A DNA stretch of 64,000 bases from Cherax quadricarinatus (GCF_038502225.1 NC_091357.1:8831639-8895638); one strand, 5' to 3'. Shown: positions 41,051-53,288, counted from the first letter of the stretch. Notes: generated by a model from the letters alone, not told the origin. Program-made: numbers and translations.

Positions 41051-42103
41051 TGTACCGTGAAGGATGACGGTGTTGCTTCACTACCGTGAAGGATGACGGT
41101 GTTGCTTCACTACCGTGAAGGGTGACGGTGTTGCTTCACTACCGTGAAGGATGACGATGTTGCTTCACTACCGTGAAGGATGACGATGTTGCTTCACTAC
41201 CGTGAAGGATGACGATGTTGCTTCACTACCGTGAAGGATGACGGTGTTGCTTCACTACCGTGAAGGGTGACGATGTTGCTTCACTACCGTGAAGGGTGAC
41301 GGTGTTGCTTCACTACCGTGAAGGATGACGATGTTGCTTCACTACCGTGAAGGATGACGATGTTGCTTCACTACCGTGAAGGGTGACGATGTTGCTTCAC
41401 TACCGTGAAGGGTGACGATGTTGCTTCACTACCGTGAAGGATGACGATGTTGCTTCACTACCGTGAAGGATGACGGTGTTGCTTCACTACCGTGAAGGGT
41501 GACGATGTTGCTTCACTACCGTGAAGGGTGACGGTGTTGCTTCACTACCGTGAAGGATGACGATGTTGCTTCACTACCGTGAAGGATGACGATGTTGCTT
41601 CACTACCGTGAAGGGTGACGATGTTGCTTCAGTACCGTGAAGGGTGACGATGTTGCTTCACTACCGTGAAGGATGACGATGTTGCTTCACTACCGTGAAG
41701 GATGAAGATGTTGCTTCACTACCGTGAAGGGTGACGATGTTGCTTCACTACCGTGAAGGGTGACGGTGTTGCTTCACTACCGTGAAGGATGACGATGTTG
41801 CTTCACTACCGTGAAGGATGACGATGTTGCTTCACTACCGTGAAGGGTGACGGTGTTGCTTCACTACCGTGAAGGATGACGGTGTTGTTTCACTACCGTG
41901 AAGGATGACGGTGTTGCTTCACTACCGTGAAGGATGACGATGTTGCTTCACTACCGTGAAGGATGACGGTGTTGCTTCACTACCGTGAAGGATGACGGTG
42001 TTGCTTCACTACCGTGAAGGATGACGCTGTTGCTTCACTACCGTGAAGGGTGACGGTGTTGCTTCACTACCGTGAAGGATGACGGTGTTGCTTCACAGTG
42101 ACC
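41050..42103. repeat. 29-bp minisatellite, about 36 units
   Basis: Unit TACCGTGAAGGATGACGGTG plus TTGCTTCAC, with two recurrent variable positions (GGA/GGG and GACG(A/G)TG) arranged in mixed order. GTGAAG and CTTCAC let each unit fold on itself. Confidence 0.97.
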
Positions 42104-42262
42104 GTCACAGTGAAGTAAAATAGGAGATAGAGGAGGGAGAATGGTGAGGAGAAAGAAATGGGAAGCAGAGAAGGGAAATAAAAGAAGGGAGTTGTGAGGA
42201 GGAAAAAATGAGGAGAGAGGAAGTGTGTTTAGCGAGTTCTCGACCGTGTAGGTCACACACAC
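42104..42262. other. Purine-rich spacer
   Basis: Nothing recognised. Confidence 0.3.
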
Positions 42263-42307
42263 TAGGGGCCAGGATTTGTTACTCGACCCCTGTAACCACA
42301 AACAGGT

Positions 42308-42399
<92 letters not shown>

Positions 42400-42459
42400 C
42401 TTTAGAAGAATTACGATAAAGCTCATGGAACAGGGAGTGGACCTAGTAACGACCAGCGG

Positions 42460-42495
<36 letters not shown>

Positions 42496-42550
42496 GGGCC
42501 AGGAGCTCGGACTCGACCCCCGCAACCTCAACTAGGTGAGTACACACACA
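42263..42550 (+). mobile_element. LINE family B tail pieces expanded into (CA)n
   Basis: GGGGCCAGGATTTGTTACTC and ACCACAAACAGGTAAGTACA run into a (CA)n of about 42 units (42313-42398). A coding scrap with AGCTCATGGAACAGGGAG (42399-42460), another (CA)n, and a second tail, GGGGCCAGGAGCTCGGACTC to AGGTGAGTACACACA, follow. Confidence 0.85.
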
Positions 42551-42639
42551 ATTTCTACTAACATACAAAAAACACAAGATAAATACTGTCCCACCTAGTT
42601 AAAATAACAGCATCAGTTCAAAATATCATTAAATTATTA

Positions 42640-42975
42640 ATATCAAAGTTCTCCAAGGTCCCTACAGGCACCTCGGTAATTATAAAAACCATGACGAAAG
42701 TGGAAAGACCCAAGATGTGGGCAAACTGTTAAAATGTGTTCCACAGCTGCACATCACTTGCTACACGGAGAGGAGGAAATGGGGGGGGGATGACACCAGC
42801 TAACAGGTGGCTACGGGTGAGATGTGTGTGACCGATCATGAATCGACAGAGATTTGTCTCAGAGTGACGATTCCTCTTGAAGGAGGAGGAGAGCCAAATA
42901 TCCACGTTCTGCTGAACCTTGTATAACTTGCTGACAGTCTGCAGGGCCCACTGAGGCTGCTTCTTCTCAAGGATA
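42640..42975 (-). mobile_element. LINE C-terminal fragment of the RNase H/zinc-finger type, minus strand
   Basis: The minus strand reads IWLSSSFKRNRHSETNLCRF, then IGHTHLTRSHLLAGVIPPPF, then a spoiled HILTxCP-like block around a stop. The IGHT-LTH-HLL pattern belongs to the region after RNase H in some RNase-H-bearing LINE clades. Different from families A-C. Short and inactive. Confidence 0.6.
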
Positions 42976-43120
42976 TCTACCTAGGGGAGTGGGAAGGAGT
43001 GAGAAAGGGGAGACACACACATTGTATATAACGTCTCCGTCTTCCCAACAGCCAGACTGATAGGATACCAGGGCCGCGATTAGCAGATTGAGGATAGAGC
43101 CTTCACCACTCCTTGTGCCT
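42976..43120. other. Unassigned spacer
   Basis: Nothing recognised. Confidence 0.3.

Positions 43121-43195
<75 letters not shown>
43121..43195. repeat. (GT)n microsatellite
   Basis: About 36 GT dinucleotides. The following GCTAAGGCACTTGTCGATAG resembles the sequence after the 17351 GT run. Confidence 0.95.
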
Positions 43196-43196
<1 letters not shown>

Positions 43197-43390
43197 AGCT
43201 AAGGCACTTGTCGATAGCCACTTGGCGTCTGTGGTGTTTTTTTGTGTTACGGCTCTCCTATAACGTTTATAGTAAAAATATAAATAATACTAACAACAGA
43301 AATAAAATAATAATAAAATTAATAATAGTAATAATAATGACTTCTGTTACTTTCCACATTTGCATCGTTTTAATGTGTGTGTGTGTGTAT

Positions 43391-43395
43391 TATAT

Positions 43396-43483
<88 letters not shown>

Positions 43484-43490
43484 TATATAC
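43391..43490. repeat. (TA)n microsatellite, left of foldback element
   Basis: Long TA run with single interruptions. Confidence 0.95.
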
Positions 43491-43760
43491 ACTGATCTCT
43501 GGTTGAAGGAGACTCGAACCTACGAACCTTGGAACAAGGTTACCTGGAGGTTATTCCGGGGATCAACGCCCCCGCGGCCCGGTCCATGACCAGGTACGCA
43601 GTGCCTTACCATTCTCACCACACTGGACCAATACCTTGGCGTCCAACTTGCGCCAAGGTATTGGTCCAGTGTGGTGAAAATGGTAAGACACTGCGTACCT
43701 TGTTCCAAGGTTCGTAGGTTCGAGTCTCCTTCAGCCAGAGATCAGTGTTTGTGTATATTT
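43491..43760. mobile_element. tRNA-like foldback element with an inserted LINE/SINE tail
   Basis: Left arm CACTGATCTCTGGTTGAAGG, right arm CTTCAGCCAGAGATCAGTG. Inner arms meet at CCTTGGCGTCCAACTTGCGCC (near 43644). The right arm contains GTAGGTTCGAGTCTCC, a B-box-like sequence. A 55-bp minus-strand LINE A/SINE tail (43541-43595) lies in the left arm. (TA)n tracts border both ends, as at 13066-13505. Confidence 0.8.
43541..43595 (-). mobile_element. 55-bp tail-only insertion of LINE A/SINE 3' end
   Basis: TACCTGGAGGTTATTCCGGG through GCGGCCCGGTCCATGACC, flanked by AGGT on both sides (43537-43540 and 43592-43595). The right arm of the foldback element shows the uninterrupted site. Confidence 0.85.
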
Positions 43761-43781
43761 CACCTGCTCCTGCGAATTCCT

Positions 43782-43785
<4 letters not shown>

Positions 43786-43867
<82 letters not shown>
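43786..43867. repeat. (TA)n followed by (GT)n
   Basis: About 31 TA units then nine GT units. Confidence 0.95.
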
Positions 43868-43868
<1 letters not shown>

Positions 43869-43916
43869 AAAGAGGGGGATAGAGATTTAAAGAGGCCATT
43901 TCCAAGGATTAAGACA

Positions 43917-44765
43917 GCACCGACCCTCCAACACTCCTTGTATTGAATGACTCACAACAACACAGGATCGACCCTCCAACACTCCTTGTACTGAATGACT
44001 CACAACAACACTTGCCAGAGCTTATTGTTAGGGTAGCACTGAAAGTGGGTTGGGCAAATGTTCTGTTAGTGGGTTGGTATTGTAAAGGACCTGCCAAGTA
44101 TGGGCCAACAGGCCTACTGCAGTGTTCCTCCTTTCTTATGTTAACACAGGATCGACCCTCCAACACTCCTTGTTTCGAGTGACTCACAACAACACAGGAT
44201 CGACCCTCCAACACTCCTTGTATCGAGTGACTCACAACAACACAGGATCGACCCTCCAACACTCCTTGTATCGAGTGACTCACAACAACACAGGATCGAC
44301 CCTCCAACACTCCTTGTATCGAGTGACTCACAACAACACAGGATCGACCCTCCAACACTCCTTGTATCGAGTGACTCACAACAACACAGGATCGACCCTC
44401 CAACACTCCTTGTATCGAGTGACTCACAACAACACAGGATCGACCCTCCAACACTCCTTGTATCGAGTGACTCACAACAACACAGGATCGACCCTCCAAC
44501 ACTCCTTGTATCGAGTGACTCACAACAACACAGGATCGACCCTCCAACACTCCTTGTATCGAGTGACTCACAACAACACAGGATCGACCCTCCAACACTC
44601 CTTGTATCGAGTGACTCACAACAACACAGGATCGACCCTCCAACACTCCTTGTATCGAGTGACTCACAACAACACAGGATCGACCCTCCAACACTCCTTG
44701 TATCGAGTGACTCACAACAACACAGGATCGACCCTCCAACACTCCTTGTATTGAATGACTCACAA
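43917..44765. repeat. 48-bp minisatellite, about 15 units
   Basis: Unit CACAGGATCGACCCTCCAAC, ACTCCTTGTATCGAGTGACT, CACAACAA. The internal units are almost identical; edge units read TTGAATGACT. The 3n period leaves frames open on both strands (294 and 210 residues); they are not credible genes. Confidence 0.96.
44011..44142 (-). mobile_element. LINE family C 3' tail inserted in the 48-bp array
   Basis: Reverse complement starts TAACATAAGAAAGGAGGAAC and ACTGCAGTAGGCCTGTTGGC, the LINE C 3' sequence of 24808 and 33644, in opposite orientation. 132 bp long, 5'-truncated. Confidence 0.8.
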
Positions 44766-45069
44766 TAAATATTTCACAATTTAATATTTTCAATTAATGA
44801 CTACCATTTTTCATACTTTCTCGGTCATGCTTGCAATCTGGGCTCATAAAACAACACTATTTTTTACCACACAATGCGAGTGTACATTCACAATTGCAGT
44901 AATTTCTCCAAAGTCAGTCTGAACATCGTGAGATTATTACAATTTCGTTGATGCTAAATAAATTGTTTCTGGTGTAATTACGGTAAAAATTAATATAATC
45001 TATTAAGTTGGTAAAATTAACACTTAATAAAGCAAGGCAGCAGCTTCTGGCTTACTACGCACGGTATGT
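44766..45069. other. AT-rich spacer, no gene
   Basis: Nothing recognised. Confidence 0.5.
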
Positions 45070-48000
45070 TGTTTACAAGATATGTGTATAAAGCGTAGTG
45101 ATGTGTGTATAAAGCGTAGTGTTATGTGTGTATAAAGCGTAGTGATATGTGTGCATAAAGCGTAGTGTGTGTATAAAGCGTAGTGGTATGTGCGTATAAA
45201 GCGTAGTGTTATGTGTATATAAAACGTAGTGTTATGTGTATATAAAGCGTAGTGTTATGTGCGTATAAAGCGTAGTGTTATGTGCGTATAAAGCGTAGTG
45301 TTGTGTGTATATAAAGCGTAGTGTTATGTGTATATAAAGCGTAGTGTTATGTGTGTATAAAGCGTAGTGTTATGTGTATATAAAGCGTAGTGGCATGTGT
45401 GTATAAAGCGTAGTGGTATGTGTGTATAAAGCGTAGTGGTATGTGTGTATAAAGCGTAGTGGTATGTGTGTATAAAGCGTAGTGGTATGTGTGTATAAAG
45501 CGTAGTGGTATGTGTGTATAAAGCGTAGTGGTATGTGTGTATAAAGCGTAGTGTTATGTGTGTATAAAGCGTAGTGTTATGTGTGTATAAAACGTAGTGT
45601 TATGTGTATATAAAGCGTAGTGGTATGTGCGTATAAAAGCGTAGTGTTATGTGTGTATAAAGCGTAGTGTTATGTGTATATAAAGCGTAGTGGTATGTTT
45701 ATAAAGCGTAGTGTTGTGTGTATAAAGCGTAGTGTTATGTGTATATAAAGCGTAGTGGTATGTGCGTATAAAGCGTAGTGTTATGTGTATAAAGCGTAGT
45801 GGTATGTGCGTATAAAGCGTAGTGTTGTGTGTGTATAAAGCGTAGTGGTATGTGTGTATAAAGCGTAGTGTTATGTGTGTATAAAGCGTAGTGTTATGTG
45901 TGTATAAAGCGTAGTGATATGTGTGTATAAAGCGTAGTGTTATGTGTGTATAAAGCGTAGTGTTATGTGTGTATAAAGCGTAGTGATATGTGTGTATAAA
46001 GCGTAGTGTTATGTGTGTATAAAGCGTAGTGTTATGTGTGTATAAAGCGTAGTGTTATGTGTGTATAAAGCGTAGTGTTATGTGTGTATAAAGCGTAGTG
46101 TTATGTGTATATAAAGCGTAGTGGCATGTGTGTATAAAGCGTAGTGTTATGTGTGTATAAAGCGTAGTGATATGTGTGTATAAAGCGTAGTGTTATGTGT
46201 GTATAAAGCGTAGTGTTATGTGTGTATAAAGCGTAGTGATATGTGTGTATAAAGCGTAGTGTTATGTGTGTATAAAGCGTAGTGTTATGTGTGTATAAAG
46301 CGTAGTGTTATGTGTGTATAAAGCGTAGTGTTATGTGTGTATAAAGCGTAGTGTTATGTGTATATAAAGCGTAGTGGCATGTGTGTATAAAGCATAGTGT
46401 TATGTGTGTATAAAGCGTAGTGATATGTGTGTATAAAGCGTAGTGTTATGTGTGTATAAAGCGTAGTGTTATGTGTGTATAAAGCGTAGTGTTATGTGTG
46501 TATAAAGCGTAGTGTTATGTGTGTATAAAGCGTAGTGTTATGTGTGTATAAAGCGTAGTGATATGTGTATAAAGCGTAGTGTTATGTGTGTATAAAGCGT
46601 AGTGTTATGTGTGTATAAAGCGTAGTGTTATGTGTGTATAAAGTGTAGTGTTGTGTGTGTATAAAGCGTAGTGTTATGTGTGTATAAAGCGTAGTGGTAT
46701 GTGTGTATAAAGCGTAGTGTTATGTGTGTATAAAGCGTAGTGTTATGTGTGTATAAAGCGTAGTGTTATGTGTGTATAAAACGTAGTGTTATGTGTATAT
46801 AAAGCGTAGCGGTATGTGCGTATAAAAGCGTAGTGTTATGTGTGTATAAAGCGTAGTGTTATGTGTATATAAAGCGTAGTGGTATGTTTATAAAGCGTAG
46901 TGTTGTGTGTATAAAGCGTAGTGTTATGTGTATATAAAGCGTAGTGGTATGTGCGTATAAAGCGTAGTGTTATGTGTATAAAGCGTAGTGGTATGTGCGT
47001 ATAAAGCGTAGTGTTGTGTGTGTATAAAGCGTAGTGGTATGTGTGTATAAAGCGTAGTGTTATGTGTGTATAAAGCGTAGTGTTATGTGTGTATAAAGCG
47101 TAGTGATATGTGTGTATAAAGCGTAGTGTTATGTGTGTATAAAGCGTAGTGTTATGTGTGTATAAAGCGTAGTGATATGTGTGTATAAAGCATAGTGTTA
47201 TGTGTGTATAAAGCGTAGTGTTATGTGTGTATAAAGCGTAGTGTTATGTGTGTATAAAGCGTAGTGTTATGTGTGTATAAAACGTAGTGTTATGTGTATA
47301 TAAAGCGTAGTGGTATGTGCGTATAAAAGCGTAGTGTTATGTGTGTATAAAGCGTAGTGTTATGTGTATATAAAGCGTAGTGGTATGTTTATAAAGCGTA
47401 GTGTTGTGTGTATAAAGCGTAGTGTTATGTGTATATAAAGCGTAGTGGTATGTGCGTATAAAGCGTAGTGTTATGTGTATAAAGCGTAGTGGTATGTGCG
47501 TATAAAGCGTAGTGTTGTGTGTGTATAAAGCGTAGTGGTATGTGTGTATAAAGCGTAGTGTTATGTGTGTATAAAGCGTAGTGTTATGTGTGTATAAAGC
47601 GTAGTGATATGTGTGTATAAAGCGTAGTGTTATGTGTGTATAAAGCGTAGTGTTATGTGTGTATAAAGCGTAGTGATATGTGTGTATAAAGCGTAGTGTT
47701 ATGTGTGTATAAAGCGTAGTGTTATGTGTGTATAAAGCGTAGTGTTATGTGTGTATAAAGCGTAGTGTTATGTGTGTATAAAGCGTAGTGTTATGTGTAT
47801 ATAAAGCGTAGTGGCATGTGTGTATAAAGCGTAGTGTTATGTGTGTATAAAGCGTAGTGATATGTGTGTATAAAGCGTAGTGTTATGTGTGTATAAAGCG
47901 TAGTGTTATGTGTGTATAAAGCGTAGTGATATGTGTGTATAAAGCGTAGTGTTATGTGTGTATAAAGCGTAGTGTTATGTGTGTATAAAGCGTAGTGTTA

Positions 48001-48475
48001 TGTGTGTATAAAGCGTAGTGTTATGTGTGTATAAAGCGTAGTGTTATGTGTATATAAAGCGTAGTGGCATGTGTGTATAAAGCGTAGTGTTATGTGTGTA
48101 TAAAGCGTAGTGATATGTGTGTATAAAGCGTAGTGTTATGTGTGTATAAAGCGTAGTGTTATGTGTGTATAAAGCGTAGTGTTATGTGTGTATAAAGCGT
48201 AGTGTTATGTGTGTATAAAGCGTAGTGTTATGTGTGTATAAAGCGTAGTGATATGTGTATAAAGCGTAGTGTTATGTGTGTATAAAGCGTAGTGTTATGT
48301 GTGTATAAAGCGTAGTGTTATGTGTGTATAAAGTGTAGTGTTGTGTGTGTATAAAGCGTAGTGTTATGTGTGTATAAAGCGTAGTGGTATGTGTGTATAA
48401 AGCGTAGTGTTATGTGTGTATAAAGCGTAGTGTTGTGTGTGTATAAAGCGTAGTGTTATGTGTGTGTGTATACAG
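45070..48475. repeat. 23-bp minisatellite with 1690-bp higher-order repeat, about 145 units
   Basis: Unit GTGTTATGTGTGTATAAAGC GTA, with GGTATG, GATATG, GTGCGTATAAA, TATATAAA and ATGTTTATAAA variants. The order of variants over 45541-46770 is repeated at 47231-48460 with an exact 1690-bp offset (for example, the AAAACGTAG units at 45590 and 47280 and the AAGTGTAGTG units at 46641 and 48331). A third partial copy of the same variant order starts at 46780. Confidence 0.96.
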
Positions 48476-48642
48476 CATGGTGATACAAATGTATGCTGCA
48501 CAGTGATGACAATGGTAATACTAAGTTCAATTACATTACATAAATTTCAGCGAGATTAGTCGAATTTGTTAAGTTAGTTAATGTGCAAAAATATAAATGA
48601 ACATTTGTGTACAATGTTAATTCACACACAAAGGTATATACA
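48476..48642. other. Unassigned spacer
   Basis: AT-rich. Nothing recognised. Confidence 0.3.

Positions 48643-48716
<74 letters not shown>
48643..48716. repeat. (GT)n microsatellite at a LINE B tail
   Basis: About 36 GT units run directly into GTACTCACCTAGGTGTGGTT, the LINE B 3' end. Confidence 0.96.
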
Positions 48717-48719
<3 letters not shown>

Positions 48720-50524
48720 CACCTAGGTGTGGTTGCAGGGGTCGAGTCACAGCTCCTGGCCCCGTCTCTTCACTGGTCGCTACTGGGTCACTCTTCCTGC
48801 TTCATGAGCTTCATCATACCTCTTCTTAAAGCTATGTATGGATCCTGCCTCCACACATCACTTCCCAGACTATTCCACTTCCTGACAGCTCTGTGACTGA
48901 AAAAATACTTCCTAACATCCCTGTGATTCATCTGAGTCTCCAACTTTCAATTGCGACCCCTTATTGCTGTATCCTAATCTATGGAACATCCTGTCTCTGT
49001 CCAACTTGTCAATTCCTCTCAACATTTTATATGTCGTTATTATATCCCCCCCTATCTCTCCTGTCCTCCAGTGTCATCAGGTCGATTTCCCTTAACCTCT
49101 CCTCGTAGGATATGCCCCTTAGCTCCGGGACTAGTCTTGTTGAAAACCTTTGCACTTTCTCTAATTTTCTTACATGCTTGGCTAGGTGTGAGTTCTAAAC
49201 TGGTGCTGCATACTTCAATATAGGCCTGAAATACACGGTGTACAGGGTCCTGAACGATTCCTTGTTGAGATTTCGGAATGCTGAGGTTTGCTAGGCGCCC
49301 ATATGCTGCAGCAGTTATTTGGGTGATGGCGCCTCAGGAGATGTGCCTGGTATTATAATCACCCCAAGAAGCTTTTCCTTGAGTAAGGTTTGTAGTCTCT
49401 GGCCCCCTAGACTAGTCCGTCTGCGGTCTTCTTTGCCCTTCCCCAATCTTCATAATTTTGCACTTGGTGGGGTAGAACTCCAGGAGGCAGTTTCTGGACC
49501 AAGCCTACAGCCCGTCCAGATCTCTTTGTATTTCTGCCTGGTCCTCGTCCGATTGAATTCTCATCAACTTCACATCATCTGCAAACAGGAACACATCTGA
49601 GTCTATTCCGTCATGTCGTTCGCATATACCAGAAACAGCACTGGTCCTAAGACTGACTCCTGTGGAACCCCGCTCATCACAGGCGCCCACTCTGACACCT
49701 CGTCACGTATCATGACTCGCTGATGTCTTCCCGACAGGTATTCCCTGATCCATTGCAGTGCCTTCCCTGTTATACCTGCCTGGTCCTCCAGCTTATGCAC
49801 TAATCTCTTGTGAGAAACTGTGTCAAATGCCTTCTTAGAGTCCAAGAAAATGCAATCTACCCACCCCCTTTCTCTCTCTCTTGTCTTACTGCTGTCACCC
49901 TGTCATAGAACTCCAGTAGGTTTGTGATGCAGGATTTCCCATCCCTGAAACCGTGCTTGTTGTCGTTGTCAAATTCATTCCTTTCTAGGTGCTCCACCAC
50001 TCTTCTCCTGATAATCTTCTCAATGACTTTGCATACTATTCATGTGACACTGTTCTGTAGTTTAATGCTTCGTGTCTGTCTCCTTTTTTAAAAACTGGGA
50101 CTACATTTGCTGTCTTCCATACCTCAGGTAGTCGGCCTGTTTCGATAGATGTGTTGAAGGCTGCTGTTAGTGGTACACATAGTGCCTCTGCTCCCTCTCT
50201 CAGGATGCAAGGAGAGATGTTATCCGGCCCCATCGGCTTTGAGGTATCTAGCTCGCTTAGCAACCTTTTCACTTCTTCCTCGATTATATGTATTGCATCC
50301 AACACTTGATGGTGTACCCCACTTCTCCGTCTTTCCGGAGTTCCTTCTATCTGTGAACACTTCTTTGAATCTAATGTTGAGCTCCTCACATACTTCTCGG
50401 TCGTTTCTTGTGATCTCCCCTCCTTCCTTCCTCAGCCTGATAACCTTGACTGTTTTCTTCTTGATGTAGTTGTACAACAGCTTCGGGTCAGATTTGGCTT
50501 TCGCTGCTATGTCATTTTCGCATT
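48717..50524 (-). mobile_element. LINE family B, 1.8-kb copy, minus strand
   Basis: Complete 3' end, 5' break inside the region before RT. It lies head to tail with the longer LINE B copy that starts 3' at 50536, separated by a five-unit GT run. Confidence 0.92.
48750..50524 (-). pseudogene. LINE B reverse transcriptase, frameshifted
   Basis: Minus-strand pieces in order: VIRLRKEGGEITRNDREVCE (50389-50477), GPDNISPCILREGAEALCVP (50036-50389), DSKKAFDTVSHKRLVHKLED and VPQESVLGPVLFLVYANDMT (49603-49845), LFADDVKL (49540-49600). A degraded C-terminal region reaches 48750. Several frame changes and a G-to-E change in the VPQG motif mark it as dead. Matches the 50619 frame throughout. Confidence 0.9.
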
Positions 50525-50535
50525 GTCGTTGTGTG

Positions 50536-52926
50536 TGTACTCACCTATTTGTACTCACCTATTTGTGGTTGCAGGGGTCGAGTCCTAGCTCCTGGCCCCG
50601 CCTCTTCACCGGTTGCTACTAGGCCCTCTCTCTCCCCGCTCCATGAGCTTTATCAAACCTCGTCTTAAAACTGTGTATGGTTCCTGCCTCCACTACGTCA
50701 TTTTCTAGGCTATTCCACTGCCTTACAACTCTATGACTGAAGAAATACTTCCTACTATCTCTCTGACTCATTTGTGTCTTCAACTTCCAATTGTGGCCTC
50801 TTGTTTCTGTGTCCCCTCCCTGGAACATCCTGTCCTTGTCCACCTTGTCTATTCCACGCAGTATTTTATATGTCGTTATCATGTCTCCCCTGACCCTCCT
50901 GTCCTCCAGTGTCGTCAGGCCGATTTCCCTTAATCTTTCTTCATAGGACATTCCCCTTAGCTCTGGAACTAACCTTGTTGCAAACCTTTGTACTTTCTCT
51001 AGTTTCTTGACGTGCTTTATCAAGTGCGGGTTCCAAACAGGTGCTGCATACTCCAGTATGGGCCTGACATACACGGTGTACAGTGTCTTGAATGATTCCT
51101 TACTAAGGTATCGGAAAGCTGTTCTCAGGTTTGCCAGGCGCCCATATGCTGCAGCAGTTATCTGATTGATGTGTGCTTCCGGAGACATGCTCGGTGTTAT
51201 ACTCACCCCAAGATCTTTCTCCTTGAGTGAGGTTTGCAGTCTTTGGCCACCTAGCCTATACTCTGTCTGTGGTCTTCTGTGCCCTTCCCCTATCTTCATG
51301 ACTTTGCATTTGGCAGGATTAAATTCGAGAAGCCATTTGCTGGACCAGGTGTCCAGTCTGTCCAGGTCTCTTTGAAGTCCTGCCTGGTCCTCATCAGATT
51401 TAATTCTCCTCGTTAACTTCACATCATCTGCAAACAGGGACACTTCTGAGTCTAACCCTTCCGTCATGTCGTTCACATATACCAAAAATAGCACTGGTCC
51501 TAGGACCGACCCCTGTGGGACCCCGCTCGTCACAGGTGCCCACTGTGATACATCATTACGTACCATGACTCGTTGTTGCCTCCCTGTCAGGTATTCTCTG
51601 ATCCATTGCAGTGCCCTTCCTGTTATATGCGCCTGATGCTCTAGCTTCTGCACTAATCTCTTGTGAGGAACTGTGTCAAAGGCCTTCTTGCAGTCCAAGA
51701 AGATGCAATCAACCCACCCCTCTCTCTCTTGTCTTACTTCTGTTATTTTATCATAAAACTCCAGAAGGTTTGTGACACAGGATTTGCCTTCCGTGAATCC
51801 GTGCTGGTTAGCATTTATACTCCTGTTCCGTTCCAGGTGCTCCACCACTCTCCTCCTGATAATCTTCTCCATAATTTTGCATACTATACACGTCAATGAC
51901 ACAGGTCTATAGTTTAGTGCCTCTTTTCTGTCTCCTTTTTTGAAAATGGGAACTACATTTGCCGTCTTCCATACCTCAGGTAGTTGCCCAGTTTCCAGGG
52001 ATGTGTTGAAGATTGTGGTAAGTGGTATGCACAACATATCTGCTCCCTCTCTAAGGACCCATGGAGAGATGTTGTCCGGTCCCATTGCCTTTGAGGTATC
52101 GATGTCCCTTAGCAGTTTCTTCACCTCCTCCTCATCTGTATGTATGTCGTCCAACACTTGTTGGTGTATTCCTTGCTGGTGTCCCCATCTGGTCTGTCCC
52201 CCCAGAGTCCTTCCTGTCTCTACTGTAAATACTTCCTTAAATCTCGTGTTGAGCTCCTCACATACCTCTTGATCGTTTCTTGTGAGTTCTCCACCTTCTT
52301 TCCTCAGCCTTATCACCTGGTCCTTGACTGTTGTCTTCCTCCTAATGTGGCTATACAGCAGTTTCGGGTCAGATTTGACTTTCGATGCTATGTCGTTTTC
52401 ATACTGTCGCTGGGCCTCCCTCCTTATCTGCGCATACTCGTTTCTGGCTCTTCTACTAATCTCCTTGTTTTCCTGGGTCCTATGCCTCCTGTACCTTTTC
52501 CATTCTCTGTTGCACTTAGTTTTTGCCTCCCTACACCTTCGGGTAAACCAAGGACTCGTTTTGGTCTTCCTATTATTTCTGTTTCCCTTGGGAACAAAAC
52601 TTTCCTCTGCCTCCTTGCACTCTGTTGCCACATATTCCATCATCTCGTTTACTGATTTTCCTACCATTTCTCTGTCCCACTGAACCTCCTGCAGGAAGTT
52701 TCTCATACCTGTGTAGTCCCCCCTTTTATAGTTTGGCCTGTCCCCTTCAGTTCCTGTTACCTTCTCCACTTGTAACTCTACTATATAGTCAAAACTCAGA
52801 ACCACATGATCGCTAGCTCCAAGGGGCCTCTCGTAAGTGATGTCCTCAATGTCTGAACTGCTCAGGGTGAACACAAGATCCAGTCTTGCTGGCTCATCCT
52901 CCCCTCTCTCTCTGGTTGTGTCCCTG

Positions 52927-52929
<3 letters not shown>
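50536..52929 (-). mobile_element. LINE family B, long copy, minus strand
   Basis: The 3' end carries two GTACTCACCTATTTGT units and CTCCTGGCCCCGCCTCTTCA. The 5' break is within the endonuclease, at a (GT)n tract (52931-52978). It is the most complete LINE B copy in the window. Confidence 0.93.
50619..52928 (-). CDS. LINE B ORF2: endonuclease C-terminus plus reverse transcriptase, open frame
   Basis: 769 codons without interruption. It opens with RLDLVFTLSS and LGASDHVVLSF, the end of an apurinic-type endonuclease with its Ser-Asp-His. A basic linker follows (PWFTRRCREAKTKCNREWKR). The RT has MGPDNISPWVLREGADMLCI, NVVPIFKKGDRKEALNYRPV, NQHGFTEGKSCVTNLLEF, CIFLDCKKAFDTVPHKRL, GVPQGSVLGPVLFLVYVNDM, and the catalytic LFADDVKL (FADD codons 51423-51434). 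The C-terminal region ends in FFSHRVVRQWNSL and SFKTRFDKAHG. Enzyme: RNA-directed DNA polymerase for target-primed insertion. The frame continues 38 codons upstream through microsatellite sequence to an ATG that is not the real start. CR1 group by motif pattern. Confidence 0.92.

Positions 52930-52930
<1 letters not shown>

Positions 52931-52978
<48 letters not shown>
52931..52978. repeat. (GT)n at the 5' break of LINE B
   Basis: About 24 GT units. Confidence 0.95.
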
Positions 52979-52982
<4 letters not shown>

Positions 52983-53288
52983 TACTGCACAGCCTCCACC
53001 ATACAGTGGATGCTGTGTAAAATACTTCACAGCCTCCACCATACAGTGGATGCTGTGTGAAATACTTCAGTCTCCACCATACAGTGGATGCTGTGTGAAA
53101 TACTTCAGTCTCCACCATACAGTGGATGCTGTGTGAAATACTTCAGTCTCCACCATACAGTGGATGCTGTGTGAAATACTTCAGTCTCCACCATACAGTG
53201 GATGCTGTGTGAAATACTTCAGTCTCCACCATACAGTGGATGTTGTGTGAAATACTTCACAGCCTCCACCATACAGTGGATGCTGTAA
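52979..53288. repeat. 38-bp minisatellite, about 8 units
   Basis: Unit TCCACCATACAGTGGATGCT plus GTGTGAAATACTTCAGTC, with a CACAGCC variant at both edges. CCACCATACAGTGG is itself partly palindromic. Confidence 0.94.

Noticed and set aside
43909..44793. Overlapping 294- and 210-residue genes on opposite strands
   Set aside because: Both are products of the 48-bp array and are cut by an inserted LINE tail.
52929..53042. True start of LINE B ORF2 at 53042
   Set aside because: Residues 1-38 are microsatellite and 38-bp-repeat translation; the endonuclease is truncated at 52929.
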